Positions 37,073 through 47,038 of a stretch of DNA of 64,000 nt are shown here, one piece after another. The notes beneath the pieces were generated by a model. That model worked only from the letters and a program-made list of their open reading frames with translations, ran no database searches and was not told where the DNA came from. Source of the DNA: Sphingomonas montanisoli (GTDB taxonomy: Bacteria > Pseudomonadota > Alphaproteobacteria > Sphingomonadales > Sphingomonadaceae); assembly GCF_008274695.1 (NCBI RefSeq), contig NZ_VTOU01000003.1, positions 930,001 through 994,000 on the forward strand, read 5' to 3'. Each line of letters starts with the position of its first letter. Positions within the stretch are counted from its first letter, which is position 1. A program made the translations under genes and the position numbers.

Positions 37073-37932
37073 CCTTCGAGGATCGTCGACAGGATCATCG
37101 CCACGATCGGCACCGTCACCCCCGAATAGGCCGCGCGCGCCGGGCCGATCTGTCGGATCAGGAAGAAATAGAGCGGGAAGGTGAGCGCCGATCCGAACAG
37201 GCCAAGATAGACGGTCGATAGCACAAAAGCAGGGGAGAGTGCCGTCGGCGGCAGCATGCCCGATCGCCCATATCCCAGGATCATCGCGGCAATCGACGCG
37301 ATCACCATCGACCAGACCAGCACCGCGATGGGCGGTAGTGACTTTGCATAGCGGCTCGCCTGCGCGACGTTTGCAGCCGATGAGAATAACAGGCCGACGA
37401 GGGTCAGGGTGATGCCGATGATCGCGGCCTCGGCATTGCCGTGCGCGACAGCGGCGATCTCGCTGGCGAACAGCATCGCCATGCCAACGATCGCCACCGC
37501 CGATCCAATCAGGAATTCTCTGCTCATCGGCATCTTCAGGAAGATGCGCGCCAGGATCGCATTGGGCACGATCAGCAACGCGAAGAACATCGCGACCACG
37601 CCCGACGTCACATGACGCTCGGCTTCGTAGATGAACAGGAAGCAGAGGAAGAACTGCAGAAGGCCGATGATCGCAGCATAGGCGACGCCGCGCGGTGGCA
37701 GGCGCAGCGGCGCGCGGATCAGCAGCGACCAGCAGATCATCGCGATCGCGCCGATCAGTGCGCGCAGGCTCATCGCCCAGAACATGTCGACCCCGGCGTC
37801 GATCTGATACCGGATCGCCGTCCACGTCGATCCCCCGCTCAATGTCACGATGATGAAGGGCAGGATGATACGGGTCGGCACCACGCCGACGGGAGCTGGA
37901 CCGACTGGCGTTGGCGGGGCGATGCTGCCCAT
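36982..37932 (-). CDS. EamA/DMT-family exporter (tandem copy 2)
   Basis: A 316-residue inner-membrane protein with ten hydrophobic spans in two EamA repeats. It is closely related to the adjacent gene, for example in ERHVTSGVVAMFFALLIVPN and PLYFFLIRQIGPARAAYSG. Such proteins export amino acids or other metabolites. A usually conserved tryptophan motif in span 1 (IWGSTW in the neighbour) reads SGGSTW here. It overlaps the SDR gene on the other strand and starts at the base where its sister ends. Confidence 0.88.
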   Translation of the reverse strand: MGSIAPPTPVGPAPVGVVPTRIILPFIIVTLSGGSTWTAIRYQIDAGVDMFWAMSLRALIGAIAMICWSLLIRAPLRLPPRGVAYAAIIGLLQFFLCFLFIYEAERHVTSGVVAMFFALLIVPNAILARIFLKMPMSREFLIGSAVAIVGMAMLFASEIAAVAHGNAEAAIIGITLTLVGLLFSSAANVAQASRYAKSLPPIAVLVWSMVIASIAAMILGYGRSGMLPPTALSPAFVLSTVYLGLFGSALTFPLYFFLIRQIGPARAAYSGVTVPIVAMILSTILEGYRWSLPAIAGSALALIGLVIALRAAKPAR

Positions 37933-38858
37933 CAGGCTGGCTTGCGCGCGCGCATCGCGATCACGAGACCGCCGAGCGCCAGCAGCGATCCGATGACAGC
38001 GGGCATCGACCAGCGATAACCCTCCAGGATCGTCGACAGGATCATCGCGATCACCGGCACCGCCACCCCGGTATAGGCCGCGCGCGCCGGGCCGATCTGG
38101 CGCAGCATGAAGAAATAGAGCGGGAAGGTCAGCGCCGATCCCGCCAACCCCAGATACAGGGTCGATCCCAGATAGAGCGGGGTCAGCCCCGTCGGCAGGC
38201 CGCTGCGCACGAGCGCGACCAGGATCGCGAAGGTCGCGCCCGCGGTCATGCCCCAGGCGAGGACGCCCAGTGGCGGCAGCGCACGGACGCGCACCGCCCC
38301 CTGCGAGACATTGGCGAAGGACGCGAAGATCAATGCGATCATCGTATAGCCGATGCCGAGCGCCGCCTTGTCCGATCCGTCGCGCGCGACAGCGCCGATT
38401 TCGTGCGCGAACAGCATGGCCAGGCCCGCGCCGGCGATCAGCGATCCGATGATGAATTCGCGCCCCACCGACGCCTTCAGGAAGATGCGGCCGAGGATGG
38501 CATTGGGGATGATGAGCAGCGCGAAGAACATCGCGACCACGCCCGACGTGACGTAGCGTTCGGCCTCGTACACGAACACGAAGTTCAGGAAGAATTGCGA
38601 GCTGCCGAACGCGATCGCATAGGCATAGCCGCCGATCGGCAGGCGCAGCGGCTGGCGAAGGGCGGCGCCATAAGCGAAGATCGCGGCCGCGGCGATGCTG
38701 AAGCGCAGGCCGATCGACCAGAAGGGATCGATCCCCGCCTCGATCTGATATCGGATCGCCGTCCAGGTCGATCCCCAGATCAACGTCACGATGATGAAGG
38801 GCAGGATGACGCGGGTCGGGACGATGCCGACCGGCGCGGGTGGGGCGAGGCTGCTCAC
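37932..38858 (-). CDS. EamA/DMT-family exporter (tandem copy 1)
   Basis: A 308-residue transporter with ten predicted spans and a normal first-span motif (TLIWGSTWTAIRYQ). It starts at GTG 38858, overlapping the threonine aldolase stop by 4 bases (GTGA), so the two are coupled. A direct duplicate follows. Neighbouring threonine aldolase suggests export of amino acids such as threonine or glycine, but this is inference only. Confidence 0.88.
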   Translation of the reverse strand: MSSLAPPAPVGIVPTRVILPFIIVTLIWGSTWTAIRYQIEAGIDPFWSIGLRFSIAAAAIFAYGAALRQPLRLPIGGYAYAIAFGSSQFFLNFVFVYEAERYVTSGVVAMFFALLIIPNAILGRIFLKASVGREFIIGSLIAGAGLAMLFAHEIGAVARDGSDKAALGIGYTMIALIFASFANVSQGAVRVRALPPLGVLAWGMTAGATFAILVALVRSGLPTGLTPLYLGSTLYLGLAGSALTFPLYFFMLRQIGPARAAYTGVAVPVIAMILSTILEGYRWSMPAVIGSLLALGGLVIAMRARKPA

Positions 38859-39856
38859 AGGGCCGCGACCGCGGCCGCAAGTGCTTCGACCTGTTCGGCC
38901 GGTTGATCCCAACTCGTCACCAACCGTATCTCCCCCGGCGCCCAATCGTAGAAATCGAAACCCTGCGCACGCAGCCTCGCCGCTTCGTCGGATGAAACGC
39001 GGACGAACAGTTCGTTCGCCTGCACGGGATATACGAGCCGGCCGTGGGCGGCATCGGCAACGCGCGTCGCGGCGGTGTTGGCCGCACGGGCGTTGCGCAG
39101 CCAGATGTCGTTGTCGATCATCGCCAGGATCTGCGCGGCGGCGAAGCGGCCCTTGGAAAAGAGGTGACCTCCCCGCTTGCGGCGGTACCGCGCCTGCGCG
39201 GCGAGCTCGGGGCGGAAGAAGATCAGTGCCTCGGCTGACATGCCGCCATTCTTGACGAAACCGAAGCTGAGCACGTCGACCCCGCCGCGCCACGTCAGAT
39301 CGGCGGGCGAGGCCCCGGTGGAGGCGACGGCATTGGCAAAGCGTGCGCCGTCCATGTGGAAGCCCCAGCCGCGCGCCTTCGCGATGTCGCCCAGCGCGCC
39401 GACCTCGGCGGGAGAGTAGGTCAGGCCATATTCGGTGGCGTTGGTGATCGAGAGCGCGGCCGGCTGCGTTTGGTGGACGTCGTGGCGGATCGGCGCGACC
39501 CGCGCGGTGACGGCCTCAGGCGTCAGCTTCGCACCTTCGCCGCCGACGAGCATGAGCTTCGCGCCGCCCGTGTAGAATTCGGGCGCGCCACACTCATCCT
39601 CCTGGATATGCGCCTGTTCGTGGGTGACGATCCCCTGATAGGGCTGGACCAGCGATGCGAGCGCCAGCGAATTGGCCGCGGTGCCAGTCGCGATCCACAA
39701 AGCGGCGACTTGGGTTTCGAACAGGTCCGAAAACGCGCCGTCGAGCCGCTTGCTGAGCGCGTCGCCATCATAGGCGGTGTCGACCGCATTGGCGCGGGCG
39801 ATGGCGTCCAGGACTTCGGGGCAGACACTGGCGGCATTATCGGAGAAAAAGCGCAT
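38855..39856 (-). CDS. ltaE: Low-specificity L-threonine aldolase
   Basis: A 333-residue PLP enzyme of fold type I. Recognisable segments are FFSDNAASVCPEVLDAI, VTHEQAHIQEDECGAPEF, WGFHMDGARFANA and the PLP-binding FGFVKNGGMSAEA (Lys about 201). It cleaves L-threonine or allo-threonine to glycine and acetaldehyde. ATG 39856 is selected because the upstream extension has no family similarity. It is the head of an operon with two EamA exporters. Confidence 0.9.
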   Translation of the reverse strand: MRFFSDNAASVCPEVLDAIARANAVDTAYDGDALSKRLDGAFSDLFETQVAALWIATGTAANSLALASLVQPYQGIVTHEQAHIQEDECGAPEFYTGGAKLMLVGGEGAKLTPEAVTARVAPIRHDVHQTQPAALSITNATEYGLTYSPAEVGALGDIAKARGWGFHMDGARFANAVASTGASPADLTWRGGVDVLSFGFVKNGGMSAEALIFFRPELAAQARYRRKRGGHLFSKGRFAAAQILAMIDNDIWLRNARAANTAATRVADAAHGRLVYPVQANELFVRVSSDEAARLRAQGFDFYDWAPGEIRLVTSWDQPAEQVEALAAAVAAL

Positions 39857-39888
39857 GACGCCCGCATCGCGCGGGGCAAGCGGCCAAG

Positions 39889-41190
39889 TCAATCGCGCTG
39901 CGTGCGACTCCGAAAGCCCGTAGCGACAGTCAGGACCAGCGCGATCTGTGCCGCGAGCATCGTCCACAGATGATAACGCAGATCGGAAGCCACGCTAAAC
40001 ACCGTATAACCGAGGCCGTAGCACAGCGCCGATGCCGAGAGCGCCGCGACGAAGCGCCGCTCGGCCAGCCAGGGCGACAGGATCAGCAGGACGGCCGCAC
40101 AAAGAATCCAGACGAATGGTCGGCCGAGCGGCGACCGAGCCATCGCCCATGCGGCGTCGGATACGGCATGCGCCGCCGGGCGGGCGGTGAAGCTGAGGCT
40201 CAGATCGTTCGGCGCGCTCATCACATAGACCGCATCGTTGGGGATGACGGGCGGCGCGACCCGCCAGTTGCGGTTGAGATGCGCGATGCGGTGCGCGGCA
40301 TAGGCGCGGGGCGAGGTCAGGACCGCGTTGACCCACACGCCGACGCCGCTTTCGCCCGGCCGCTCGATCCAACTGGCCAGGCTTTCCTCGGGCGCGGCGC
40401 AGCCGACCTGATCCTTCAGGCCGTAGAGGGCGGGGTCGTAGCAATGCGCGGTGTAGCGCCTGGCCTCGGCGTCGCTCAACGCCGGATAACCATTGGCGCC
40501 GCCATGCGCGACGATCCCAGCAAGGTCGAAATTGACGAGGCTGAGGAAGGGTTGCGACCGGTGGGGCTTGAGCGCCTGCACGTTGATCAGGTTGCTCGTG
40601 ATCGCGAGGCCGCCGAGCGCGGCGACCAGCAGGCTCAGGATGATCCACGGCCGCCGGGTCCAGCGTGTCGGTAAGGCGAGCAGGAGCAAAGGCGCGGCGG
40701 CGAACAGGGCGTTGAAGCGGGTGGCGGCGGCAATGACGATCAGGACGACGGTGACGAGCCGCCCGGCGGTCCATCCGCGCCACAGCAGGGCCGCCGCCAT
40801 CGTCAGCAGGCAGGCGAGCAACGTGTCCTTCAACAGCGCGCCGATCTGCCCGAACGAGATTGGTAGCAGCCCGACCATCAGCAACGCGACTGCCGCCGCG
40901 ACACCCGCCTTGCGTCGCAGCCCATCGGCGATCAGCGCGAGGCCGCCCCAATAGAGCGCAGCGTCGAAAATCAGATATCCCGCCCCACCCGGCGCCACGC
41001 GCAACAACTGCCGCCACAGCCAGGCCGTCACCGGCGGGTGCCAGTCGTCATATCGGCCGGTCAGCGCCTGCCCATATTGCAGCACGCCGTCGGGCGTGAC
41101 GACGCCCCAGCGGAAGATCGCGATCTGGACGATGGCGAAGATCGCCGCCAGCGCCGGGATGGCGAACGAGGCGGCTTTTTCAGGCCGCAT
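39889..41190 (-). CDS. GT-C-like multi-spanning membrane protein
   Basis: A 433-residue inner-membrane protein with about ten hydrophobic spans and one large periplasmic part with paired cysteines (AHCYDPALYGLKDQVGCAAP). The first loop ends in RYDDWHPPVTAWLWRQ, an acidic/HPP arrangement like that in GT39/ArnT-type lipid-linked-sugar transferases. I cannot name the acceptor or donor. It starts 11 bases before the stop of the GH18-CE4-GT2 gene, so both are on one transcript and probably serve the same glycan. Confidence 0.65.
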   Translation of the reverse strand: MRPEKAASFAIPALAAIFAIVQIAIFRWGVVTPDGVLQYGQALTGRYDDWHPPVTAWLWRQLLRVAPGGAGYLIFDAALYWGGLALIADGLRRKAGVAAAVALLMVGLLPISFGQIGALLKDTLLACLLTMAAALLWRGWTAGRLVTVVLIVIAAATRFNALFAAAPLLLLALPTRWTRRPWIILSLLVAALGGLAITSNLINVQALKPHRSQPFLSLVNFDLAGIVAHGGANGYPALSDAEARRYTAHCYDPALYGLKDQVGCAAPEESLASWIERPGESGVGVWVNAVLTSPRAYAAHRIAHLNRNWRVAPPVIPNDAVYVMSAPNDLSLSFTARPAAHAVSDAAWAMARSPLGRPFVWILCAAVLLILSPWLAERRFVAALSASALCYGLGYTVFSVASDLRYHLWTMLAAQIALVLTVATGFRSRTQRD

Positions 41191-44100
41191 CGACCCGGCC
41201 CGATCGTTCGAGCTTGCCCCAGCCGACCTTCGGCCCGCGCATCGCCTGCGCGATCGCCTTCAGAACGACATAATACATGATCTGGCGATAGCCGATCCGC
41301 TGCGGGATCAGCAGCCACAGCAGCCGCCATTTCTCGCGCCGTTCGAGCGCGAAGGCGATCACGGCGGCGAGCAGGTCGATCGCGGTGAAGACCAGCCAAT
41401 AGGTCAGCATCTTGTCGATATCGGTCTTGGTCTGCGCCCAGCCATGCTGCTCGACCGAGATCCACGTGCCCGCGATGCTGACGATCAGCGCAAGGTCGAT
41501 CACCGGCGATATGGCGGCGAGCAGGATCTGGAAGATGATCGCTTGCGGCAAGCCGATCCGGGCCAAGCCCTTCGGTTTCCCGCTCTTGATCGCGCCGCGA
41601 TGCTTGAACAGGCATTGCAGCGTACCATAGGCCCAGCGGAAGCGCTGCTTGGCGAGGGCTGCGAAGCTTTCGGGCGCCTCGGTCCATGCGACGGCGAACT
41701 GGTCGTAATCGACGCGCCATCCCGCGCGCTGGATCGCGATCGTCAGATCCTGATCCTCGGCCAGCGTATCGGGCGGATAGCCGCCCACTTCGCGGATAGC
41801 CGCCAGCCGCCACGCGCCGACCGCGCCGGGCACCACCGTGATCGCATCGAGCCGGGCGAGCGCGCGCCGCTCCAGATTCTGCGCGGTGATATATTCGAGC
41901 GCCTGCCAGCGGGTGACGAGGTTGACGCGGTTGCCCACCTTCGCATTGCCTGCAACCGCGCCCAGCTTCGGATCGTCGAACCAGCGCGCGAGCCGCGCGA
42001 TCGTCGTCGGCTCGAACTGGGTATCGGCATCGAGCGCGATGACCAGATCGGATCGGACCAGCTCGAGCCCCTTGTTGAGCGCGCGCGCCTTCCCGCCATT
42101 TTCCAGAGTCAGCAGACGGACGCGATCGTCCCCCGCGAACGTCTCCGCGACGATCGCGGAGGTGCGGTCCTTCGAACCGTCGTCGATCACGATCACCTCG
42201 ATCTTGACGTCGCGGCTGTCGAGCACGCGGCGCACCGATCGCTCGATCACCCGCTCCTCGTTGAAGGCGGGGATCAGGACGGTGACGAATCGATCGGGAT
42301 CGATCGGGGGAAACACGGTCTTCTGCTCACGCCGCGCCTGCCACAAGGCGAGACCCGACAGCGCGATGGCGCGTAGGATGCCGACCGTGATCGCCACCCC
42401 GAAGATCCATTTGAGTGCGATCACGATCCCGCCCAGCGCGCTGAACATCGCCAGATCGGCCTCGGCCGCGAAGCGATCGCCCTTGGAGATCGGCGGATTG
42501 ACCGCGGCGTGGCTCAACCCCGCCAGCGTCGAGACCGGCACGAAGCGATAGCCGCGCGCGCGCAGTTCGCGGATGATGATCGGCAGCGCCTCCACCGTCT
42601 GCGCGCGATCACCGCCGGCATCGTGGAGCAGGACGACATTGGCGCTGAAATCGTCGCGCGCGCCCTCCACCCCGTCGATCGTGCGCTGGACGATCTGGTC
42701 GACGCCGGGGCGCATCCAGTCGTCGGGGTCGACATGCAGGCCGACCGAGAGATAGCCGCGCTTCTGCGCTTCCTCGATCGGCACGATTTCGTCGGCGGTG
42801 GTCGGTTCGGCATCGCCGAAATAGGGCGCGCGGAACAGGCGCAGCGATCGGCCGGTATAGGCCTGGAACAGCCGCTGGTTGGCGTTGAGCTCGAGTGCGG
42901 TTTCGCGCGGCGTGGCATTGGCAAGGTTGGGGTGGGTGTACGTGTGGCTCCCCACCTCATGCCCCTCGCGGATCACCCGCTCGATCAGCGGGCGCTGGGT
43001 CAGCGCATTTTCGCCGACCATGAAGAAGGTGCCGGGAACGTGGTTGGCCTTCAGGATGTCGAGGATCTTCGGGGTCCAGACCGGGTCGGGCCCGTCGTCG
43101 AAGGTGAGGGCGATCAGGCCGGGGCGGTGGCCGGTCCGCTCGATCTGATAGGGGCTGGGCAGCCGAACGAAGCGAATGTCGGTGATCGCGCCGCTCTTGT
43201 CGGTGGTGACGGTGCGGTGGCCGGGCACCGGCACGGCACCGATGCGCAATATCTCGCCGGTGCCTTCGATATCCACGTTCGTGCCCGCGGGGATGTCCTC
43301 GATCGCAGTCGCAGGCGGGATGCGACCTTTGCCGCGCCCGAACATCGTCCAGATCGACGGATCCTCGGTGCCCAACCGCCACAGAGCGGTCGCGTTCAGC
43401 CCGATTTGTTGGAGCGCGCTCAGCTGCGCGCGCATCGCCGCTGCGTCGAGCAGCCAGATGTCGTGGCGGGCATCGCCCTCCTGATAAGCGAAGCGGCTGT
43501 TCGCGCTTGGTCGATCGAAGCGGACGTCCGCGCCAGATTCGCGCGCCATCAGCCACACATCCTCGACCGAGTGGGCGACCACATCGCCGCCCTTCTGCCA
43601 GTCATAGGCGTAGGATCCGAGCGCCACGACCACCTTGGCCCGCGGCAGGCCACGCACCGCGCGCGCGACCGAATCGGCGAACCAGGGCGTGCTCGCGATC
43701 GGTCCGGGATCGCCGACCTCCGAATGCTCGTCATAGGCCATCAGGAACAGCCGGTCGGCGACCTTGGCATAAGCCTTCAGATCCCACGCCTCGTCGGCAA
43801 CGGGCACCGCGATCGACACGATCATGTTGCGCGGGGCGAGCCGCGCATGCGCTTCGGCCAGGAAGGCGCGATAATCGGCATGGGCGCTGTCGGGCAGTTC
43901 TTCGAAATCGAAGAAGACGCCGCGCGCCTGATTGTCGATCAGCAGCTTTTCAACGCGGTCGAGCGTCCGCGCGCGGGCGGCCGGATCATGGAGCAGGGCA
44001 GCGATCCCTGCGCCGTCCCACCCGCCATCGAGCGCATTCTGCACCATCGGCATCAGCTTGGGCCGGTGATGTGCGCTGCTCAGCACCGCCTTGCCGCGCG

Positions 44101-44530
44101 TGTCGGGGAAGCTCGTCACCTTGTGATCGGATCCGGTGATCGAGATCCAGCCGGGGATAACCCAGTCGACATCGTTGATATGGCGCGCCAGCGAGGCCGA
44201 GGATGCGTCGTCCCACGGCGCATGGAAGGCGTAGCTTTCGGGAGGGAGTCCGGTCGCAGGGCGCGTGCCGGTCAGCGATCGTTCGAAGTCGCGCCACAGA
44301 TGGCGGATGCGCCGCCCGCCGTCGCGCACCAGCGTATCCTTGCCCGATGCGGGCCTGATCGGCGGGCTATCGACCGCGAACGGCAAAGGCGGCTGTGGCT
44401 GCACCTCGACGATCGAGCCGAAGAAGATGCCCGCCGACAGCAGGATCAACCCGATGAAGGCCAGTAGGGCCAGCGCGAAGCGGCGGCGGCGGCGGCCGGA
44501 GGCATCGTAGAATATCGGCCGATCGTCCAT
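41180..44530 (-). CDS. GH18-like / CE4 polysaccharide deacetylase / GT2 synthase fusion
   Basis: A 1116-residue membrane protein with three enzyme domains. After a membrane anchor (about 18-40) comes a GH18-like hydrolase domain (about 95-410), with the acid in VFFDFEELPD (about 205-213). A CE4 deacetylase follows (about 460-680), with TFDDGP (476-481), SHTYTHP (528-534), RAPYFGD (567-573) and LHDAG. After more membrane spans, the GT2 synthase shows DDGSKD (about 783), DAD (about 834), EDQDL (about 925) and QRFRW (about 962), then further spans. The motifs fit a processive beta-linked N-acetylhexosamine polymer that is made, deacetylated and trimmed by one protein. PgaB plus PgaC of the PNAG system is the nearest functional analogy (inference). 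Confidence 0.92.
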   Translation of the reverse strand: MDDRPIFYDASGRRRRRFALALLAFIGLILLSAGIFFGSIVEVQPQPPLPFAVDSPPIRPASGKDTLVRDGGRRIRHLWRDFERSLTGTRPATGLPPESYAFHAPWDDASSASLARHINDVDWVIPGWISITGSDHKVTSFPDTRGKAVLSSAHHRPKLMPMVQNALDGGWDGAGIAALLHDPAARARTLDRVEKLLIDNQARGVFFDFEELPDSAHADYRAFLAEAHARLAPRNMIVSIAVPVADEAWDLKAYAKVADRLFLMAYDEHSEVGDPGPIASTPWFADSVARAVRGLPRAKVVVALGSYAYDWQKGGDVVAHSVEDVWLMARESGADVRFDRPSANSRFAYQEGDARHDIWLLDAAAMRAQLSALQQIGLNATALWRLGTEDPSIWTMFGRGKGRIPPATAIEDIPAGTNVDIEGTGEILRIGAVPVPGHRTVTTDKSGAITDIRFVRLPSPYQIERTGHRPGLIALTFDDGPDPVWTPKILDILKANHVPGTFFMVGENALTQRPLIERVIREGHEVGSHTYTHPNLANATPRETALELNANQRLFQAYTGRSLRLFRAPYFGDAEPTTADEIVPIEEAQKRGYLSVGLHVDPDDWMRPGVDQIVQRTIDGVEGARDDFSANVVLLHDAGGDRAQTVEALPIIIRELRARGYRFVPVSTLAGLSHAAVNPPISKGDRFAAEADLAMFSALGGIVIALKWIFGVAITVGILRAIALSGLALWQARREQKTVFPPIDPDRFVTVLIPAFNEERVIERSVRRVLDSRDVKIEVIVIDDGSKDRTSAIVAETFAGDDRVRLLTLENGGKARALNKGLELVRSDLVIALDADTQFEPTTIARLARWFDDPKLGAVAGNAKVGNRVNLVTRWQALEYITAQNLERRALARLDAITVVPGAVGAWRLAAIREVGGYPPDTLAEDQDLTIAIQRAGWRVDYDQFAVAWTEAPESFAALAKQRFRWAYGTLQCLFKHRGAIKSGKPKGLARIGLPQAIIFQILLAAISPVIDLALIVSIAGTWISVEQHGWAQTKTDIDKMLTYWLVFTAIDLLAAVIAFALERREKWRLLWLLIPQRIGYRQIMYYVVLKAIAQAMRGPKVGWGKLERSGRVDAA

Positions 44531-44617
44531 TCCGCATCCGTCATGCGCGTGTCGCAACTTGCGAGGTTAGAGGCGCGTTGAGCGCCTTAATCAAGAGATT
44601 GAAAAGAGGGGATGGCG

Positions 44618-44884
44618 ATGGGCGATGCGGCAATCACGGGGCTGCAATGGTATGGTGCCGTGGCGGGCGCGGTCGCGGCGTTGATCGTGTCGCTCGATCT
44701 GGGTCGGCGCTGGACCGGGATCGGCTTCGTCATCTTCGTCACGTCGTCGATCGCGCTAGTCCTGTGGGGATTCCTCGGCCCCGAGGCGAAGGGGATCGGG
44801 ACGCAGAATATCATCCTGTTCGTCATCAACCTGATCGGCGTCTATCGCTACCTCATCCGGAAGAAGGCGCCATCGCCGGCGTAG
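44618..44884 (+). CDS. Small membrane protein (88 aa)
   Basis: From ATG 44618, with AGAGGG 7 bases upstream, this is an 88-residue protein with three hydrophobic spans (WYGAVAGAVAALIVSL, GIGFVIFVTSSIALVLWGFL, NIILFVINLIGVYRYLI) and a charged tail RKKAPSPA. I do not recognise a family. It is divergent from the GH18-CE4-GT2 gene (about 87 bases apart), which allows shared regulation. Its end runs into the hppA terminator. Confidence 0.65.
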   Translation: MGDAAITGLQWYGAVAGAVAALIVSLDLGRRWTGIGFVIFVTSSIALVLWGFLGPEAKGIGTQNIILFVINLIGVYRYLIRKKAPSPA

Positions 44885-44914
44885 AAAAAGGCCCGCCCCA
44901 CGAGGGGACGGGCC
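44885..44914 (-). terminator. Rho-independent terminator of hppA
   Basis: On the minus strand GGCCCGTCCCC pairs with GGGGCGGGCC around a short loop, followed by TTTTTC. It lies 25 bases after the hppA stop and also touches the end of the opposing small membrane gene, so it may be bidirectional. Confidence 0.8.
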
Positions 44915-44938
44915 GATAGTCTCGAATGCCTGTCTGCG

Positions 44939-47038
44939 TCAGGCCACGTGCGCGAGCGCGGCGAGCAGCAGCAGGGCGACGATGTTGGTGATCTTGATCA
45001 TCGGGTTCACGGCCGGGCCGGCCGTGTCCTTGTACGGATCGCCCACGGTGTCGCCGGTCACCGCGGCCTTGTGGGCCTCGCTGCCTTTGCCGCCATGATT
45101 GCCGTCTTCGATATACTTCTTGGCATTGTCCCAGGCGCCGCCGCCCGACGTCATCGACAGCGCGACGAACAGGCCGCTGACGATCACGCCGAGGAGGAGG
45201 GCGCCCAGCGCCGCGAAGCCGTTCGCCTGTCCCGCCACCGCCTTGATGACGAAATAGACCGCGATCGGTGCCAGAACCGGCAGCAGCGACGGAATGATCA
45301 TCTCGCGGATCGCGGCGCGCGTCACCAGATCGACGGTACGGGCATAATTGGGACGGCTGGTGCCTGCCATGATGCCCGGATTGTCGCGGAACTGGCCACG
45401 CACTTCCTCGACCACCGCACCCGCCGCACGGCCGACCGCGGTCATGCCGAATGCGCCGAAGATGTACGGCAGCAGCGCACCCAGCAGTAGTCCGACGATG
45501 ACGTAGGGGTTGCTGAGCGAGAAGTTGACCGCAAGGTCGGGGAAATAATGCTGCAGATCGGTGGTGTAGGCGCCGAACAGCACGAGCGCGGCAAGGCCCG
45601 CCGAACCGATCGCATAGCCCTTGGTCACCGCCTTGGTGGTGTTGCCGACCGCGTCGAGCGCGTCGGTCTTGACGCGAACGCTCTCGTCCAGCCCCGCCAT
45701 CTCGGCGATGCCGCCGGCATTGTCGGTGACGGGACCATAAGCGTCGAGCGCGACCACCATGCCGGCCAGCGCCAGCATCGCCGTCGCCGCGAAGGCAATG
45801 CCGATCAGGCCGGCGAGCTGATAGGCGACGATGATGCCCACGCAGATCACCAACGTCGGCAGTGCGGTCGCCTCCAGGCTGATTGCCAGACCCTGGATCA
45901 CGTTGGTGCCGTGGCCGGTTTCCGAAGCTTTGGCGATCGACCGGACCGGGCGATAGTTGGTGCCGGTATAATATTCGGTGATCCACACCAGCAGGCCGGT
46001 GACGGCCAGCCCGACCAGCGCCGACCAGAACAGGTTGATCGCCGGGAAATCGACCCCGCCCACGCCGATTGGCGAGTTCATGTCCTGAACCGTCCAGTGA
46101 ACCACGCCGTAGATTGCGGGGATGGAGAGGATCGCGGTGGTCCAGAAGCCCTTGTAGAGCGCGCCCATGATCGACTGGTTCTTGCCCAGGCGGACCATGT
46201 AGGTGCCGATGATCGATGTGATGATGCACACGCCGCCGATGATCAGCGGCAGCACCATCAGCTTGCCGATCCAGCCGGCGTCGCCGGTGACAAGCAGGGC
46301 GGTCAGCACCATCGTGGCGCCGACGGTGACGACATAGGTTTCGAACAGATCGGCCGCCATGCCCGCGCAGTCGCCGACATTGTCGCCGACATTGTCCGCG
46401 ATCGTGGCGGGGTTGCGGGGATCATCCTCGGGAATGCCGGCTTCGACCTTGCCGACCAGATCGGCGCCGACGTCGGCGGCCTTGGTGAAGATGCCGCCGC
46501 CCAGACGCGCGAAGATCGAGATCAGCGAGGCGCCGAAGGCGAGCGCGACGAGCGCGTCGATCACGACACGGTCATTAGGCGCGTGGGCCGCGGGGCCGGT
46601 GAGGTACCAGAAGAAGACGGCGATCGCGAGAAGGGCAAGGCCGGCGACGAGCATGCCGGTGACGGCGCCTGCGCGGAACGCGACGGTCAGGCCGTTCTGC
46701 AGGCTGACGCGCGCGGCCTCGGCGGTGCGGACATTGGCGCGAACCGAGATGTTCATGCCGATATAACCGGTCACGCCCGACAGCAGCGCGCCCAGTACGA
46801 AGCCAATCGCCGAAGTAACGCCCAGGAAATAGGTGACCAGCACGGCGACGACGATGCCGACGATCGCGATCGTGCGATATTGACGGCCGAGATAAGCGCC
46901 CGCCCCTTCCTGAATGGCGGCGGCGATGTCTTGCATCGTCTGATTGCCGGGCGAAGAGGCCAGAACCTGGCGGCTTGTTATCAATCCATACAAGATGGCG
47001 ATCAGGCCGCAGCCGATCGCGACTTCCAAGATGAGCAT
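44939..47038 (-). CDS. hppA: Membrane-bound proton-translocating pyrophosphatase, K+-independent type
   Basis: A 699-residue, roughly 16-span membrane enzyme that couples pyrophosphate hydrolysis to proton transport. The active-site segments [19 protein letters not shown] and [20 protein letters not shown] are intact. The segment [11 protein letters not shown] has Lys where K+-dependent enzymes carry Ala, which marks the K+-independent proton-pumping class. A GGAG site precedes ATG 47038. A longer upstream frame is unlikely. Upstream there is a hairpin leader. Confidence 0.96.
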   Translation of the reverse strand: MLILEVAIGCGLIAILYGLITSRQVLASSPGNQTMQDIAAAIQEGAGAYLGRQYRTIAIVGIVVAVLVTYFLGVTSAIGFVLGALLSGVTGYIGMNISVRANVRTAEAARVSLQNGLTVAFRAGAVTGMLVAGLALLAIAVFFWYLTGPAAHAPNDRVVIDALVALAFGASLISIFARLGGGIFTKAADVGADLVGKVEAGIPEDDPRNPATIADNVGDNVGDCAGMAADLFETYVVTVGATMVLTALLVTGDAGWIGKLMVLPLIIGGVCIITSIIGTYMVRLGKNQSIMGALYKGFWTTAILSIPAIYGVVHWTVQDMNSPIGVGGVDFPAINLFWSALVGLAVTGLLVWITEYYTGTNYRPVRSIAKASETGHGTNVIQGLAISLEATALPTLVICVGIIVAYQLAGLIGIAFAATAMLALAGMVVALDAYGPVTDNAGGIAEMAGLDESVRVKTDALDAVGNTTKAVTKGYAIGSAGLAALVLFGAYTTDLQHYFPDLAVNFSLSNPYVIVGLLLGALLPYIFGAFGMTAVGRAAGAVVEEVRGQFRDNPGIMAGTSRPNYARTVDLVTRAAIREMIIPSLLPVLAPIAVYFVIKAVAGQANGFAALGALLLGVIVSGLFVALSMTSGGGAWDNAKKYIEDGNHGGKGSEAHKAAVTGDTVGDPYKDTAGPAVNPMIKITNIVALLLLAALAHVA

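Noticed and set aside
42509-44467. Plus-strand open frame of 652 codons opposite the GH18-CE4-GT2 gene
   Set aside because: The opposite strand carries clear enzyme motifs over the same region. The plus-strand product has no recognisable fold.
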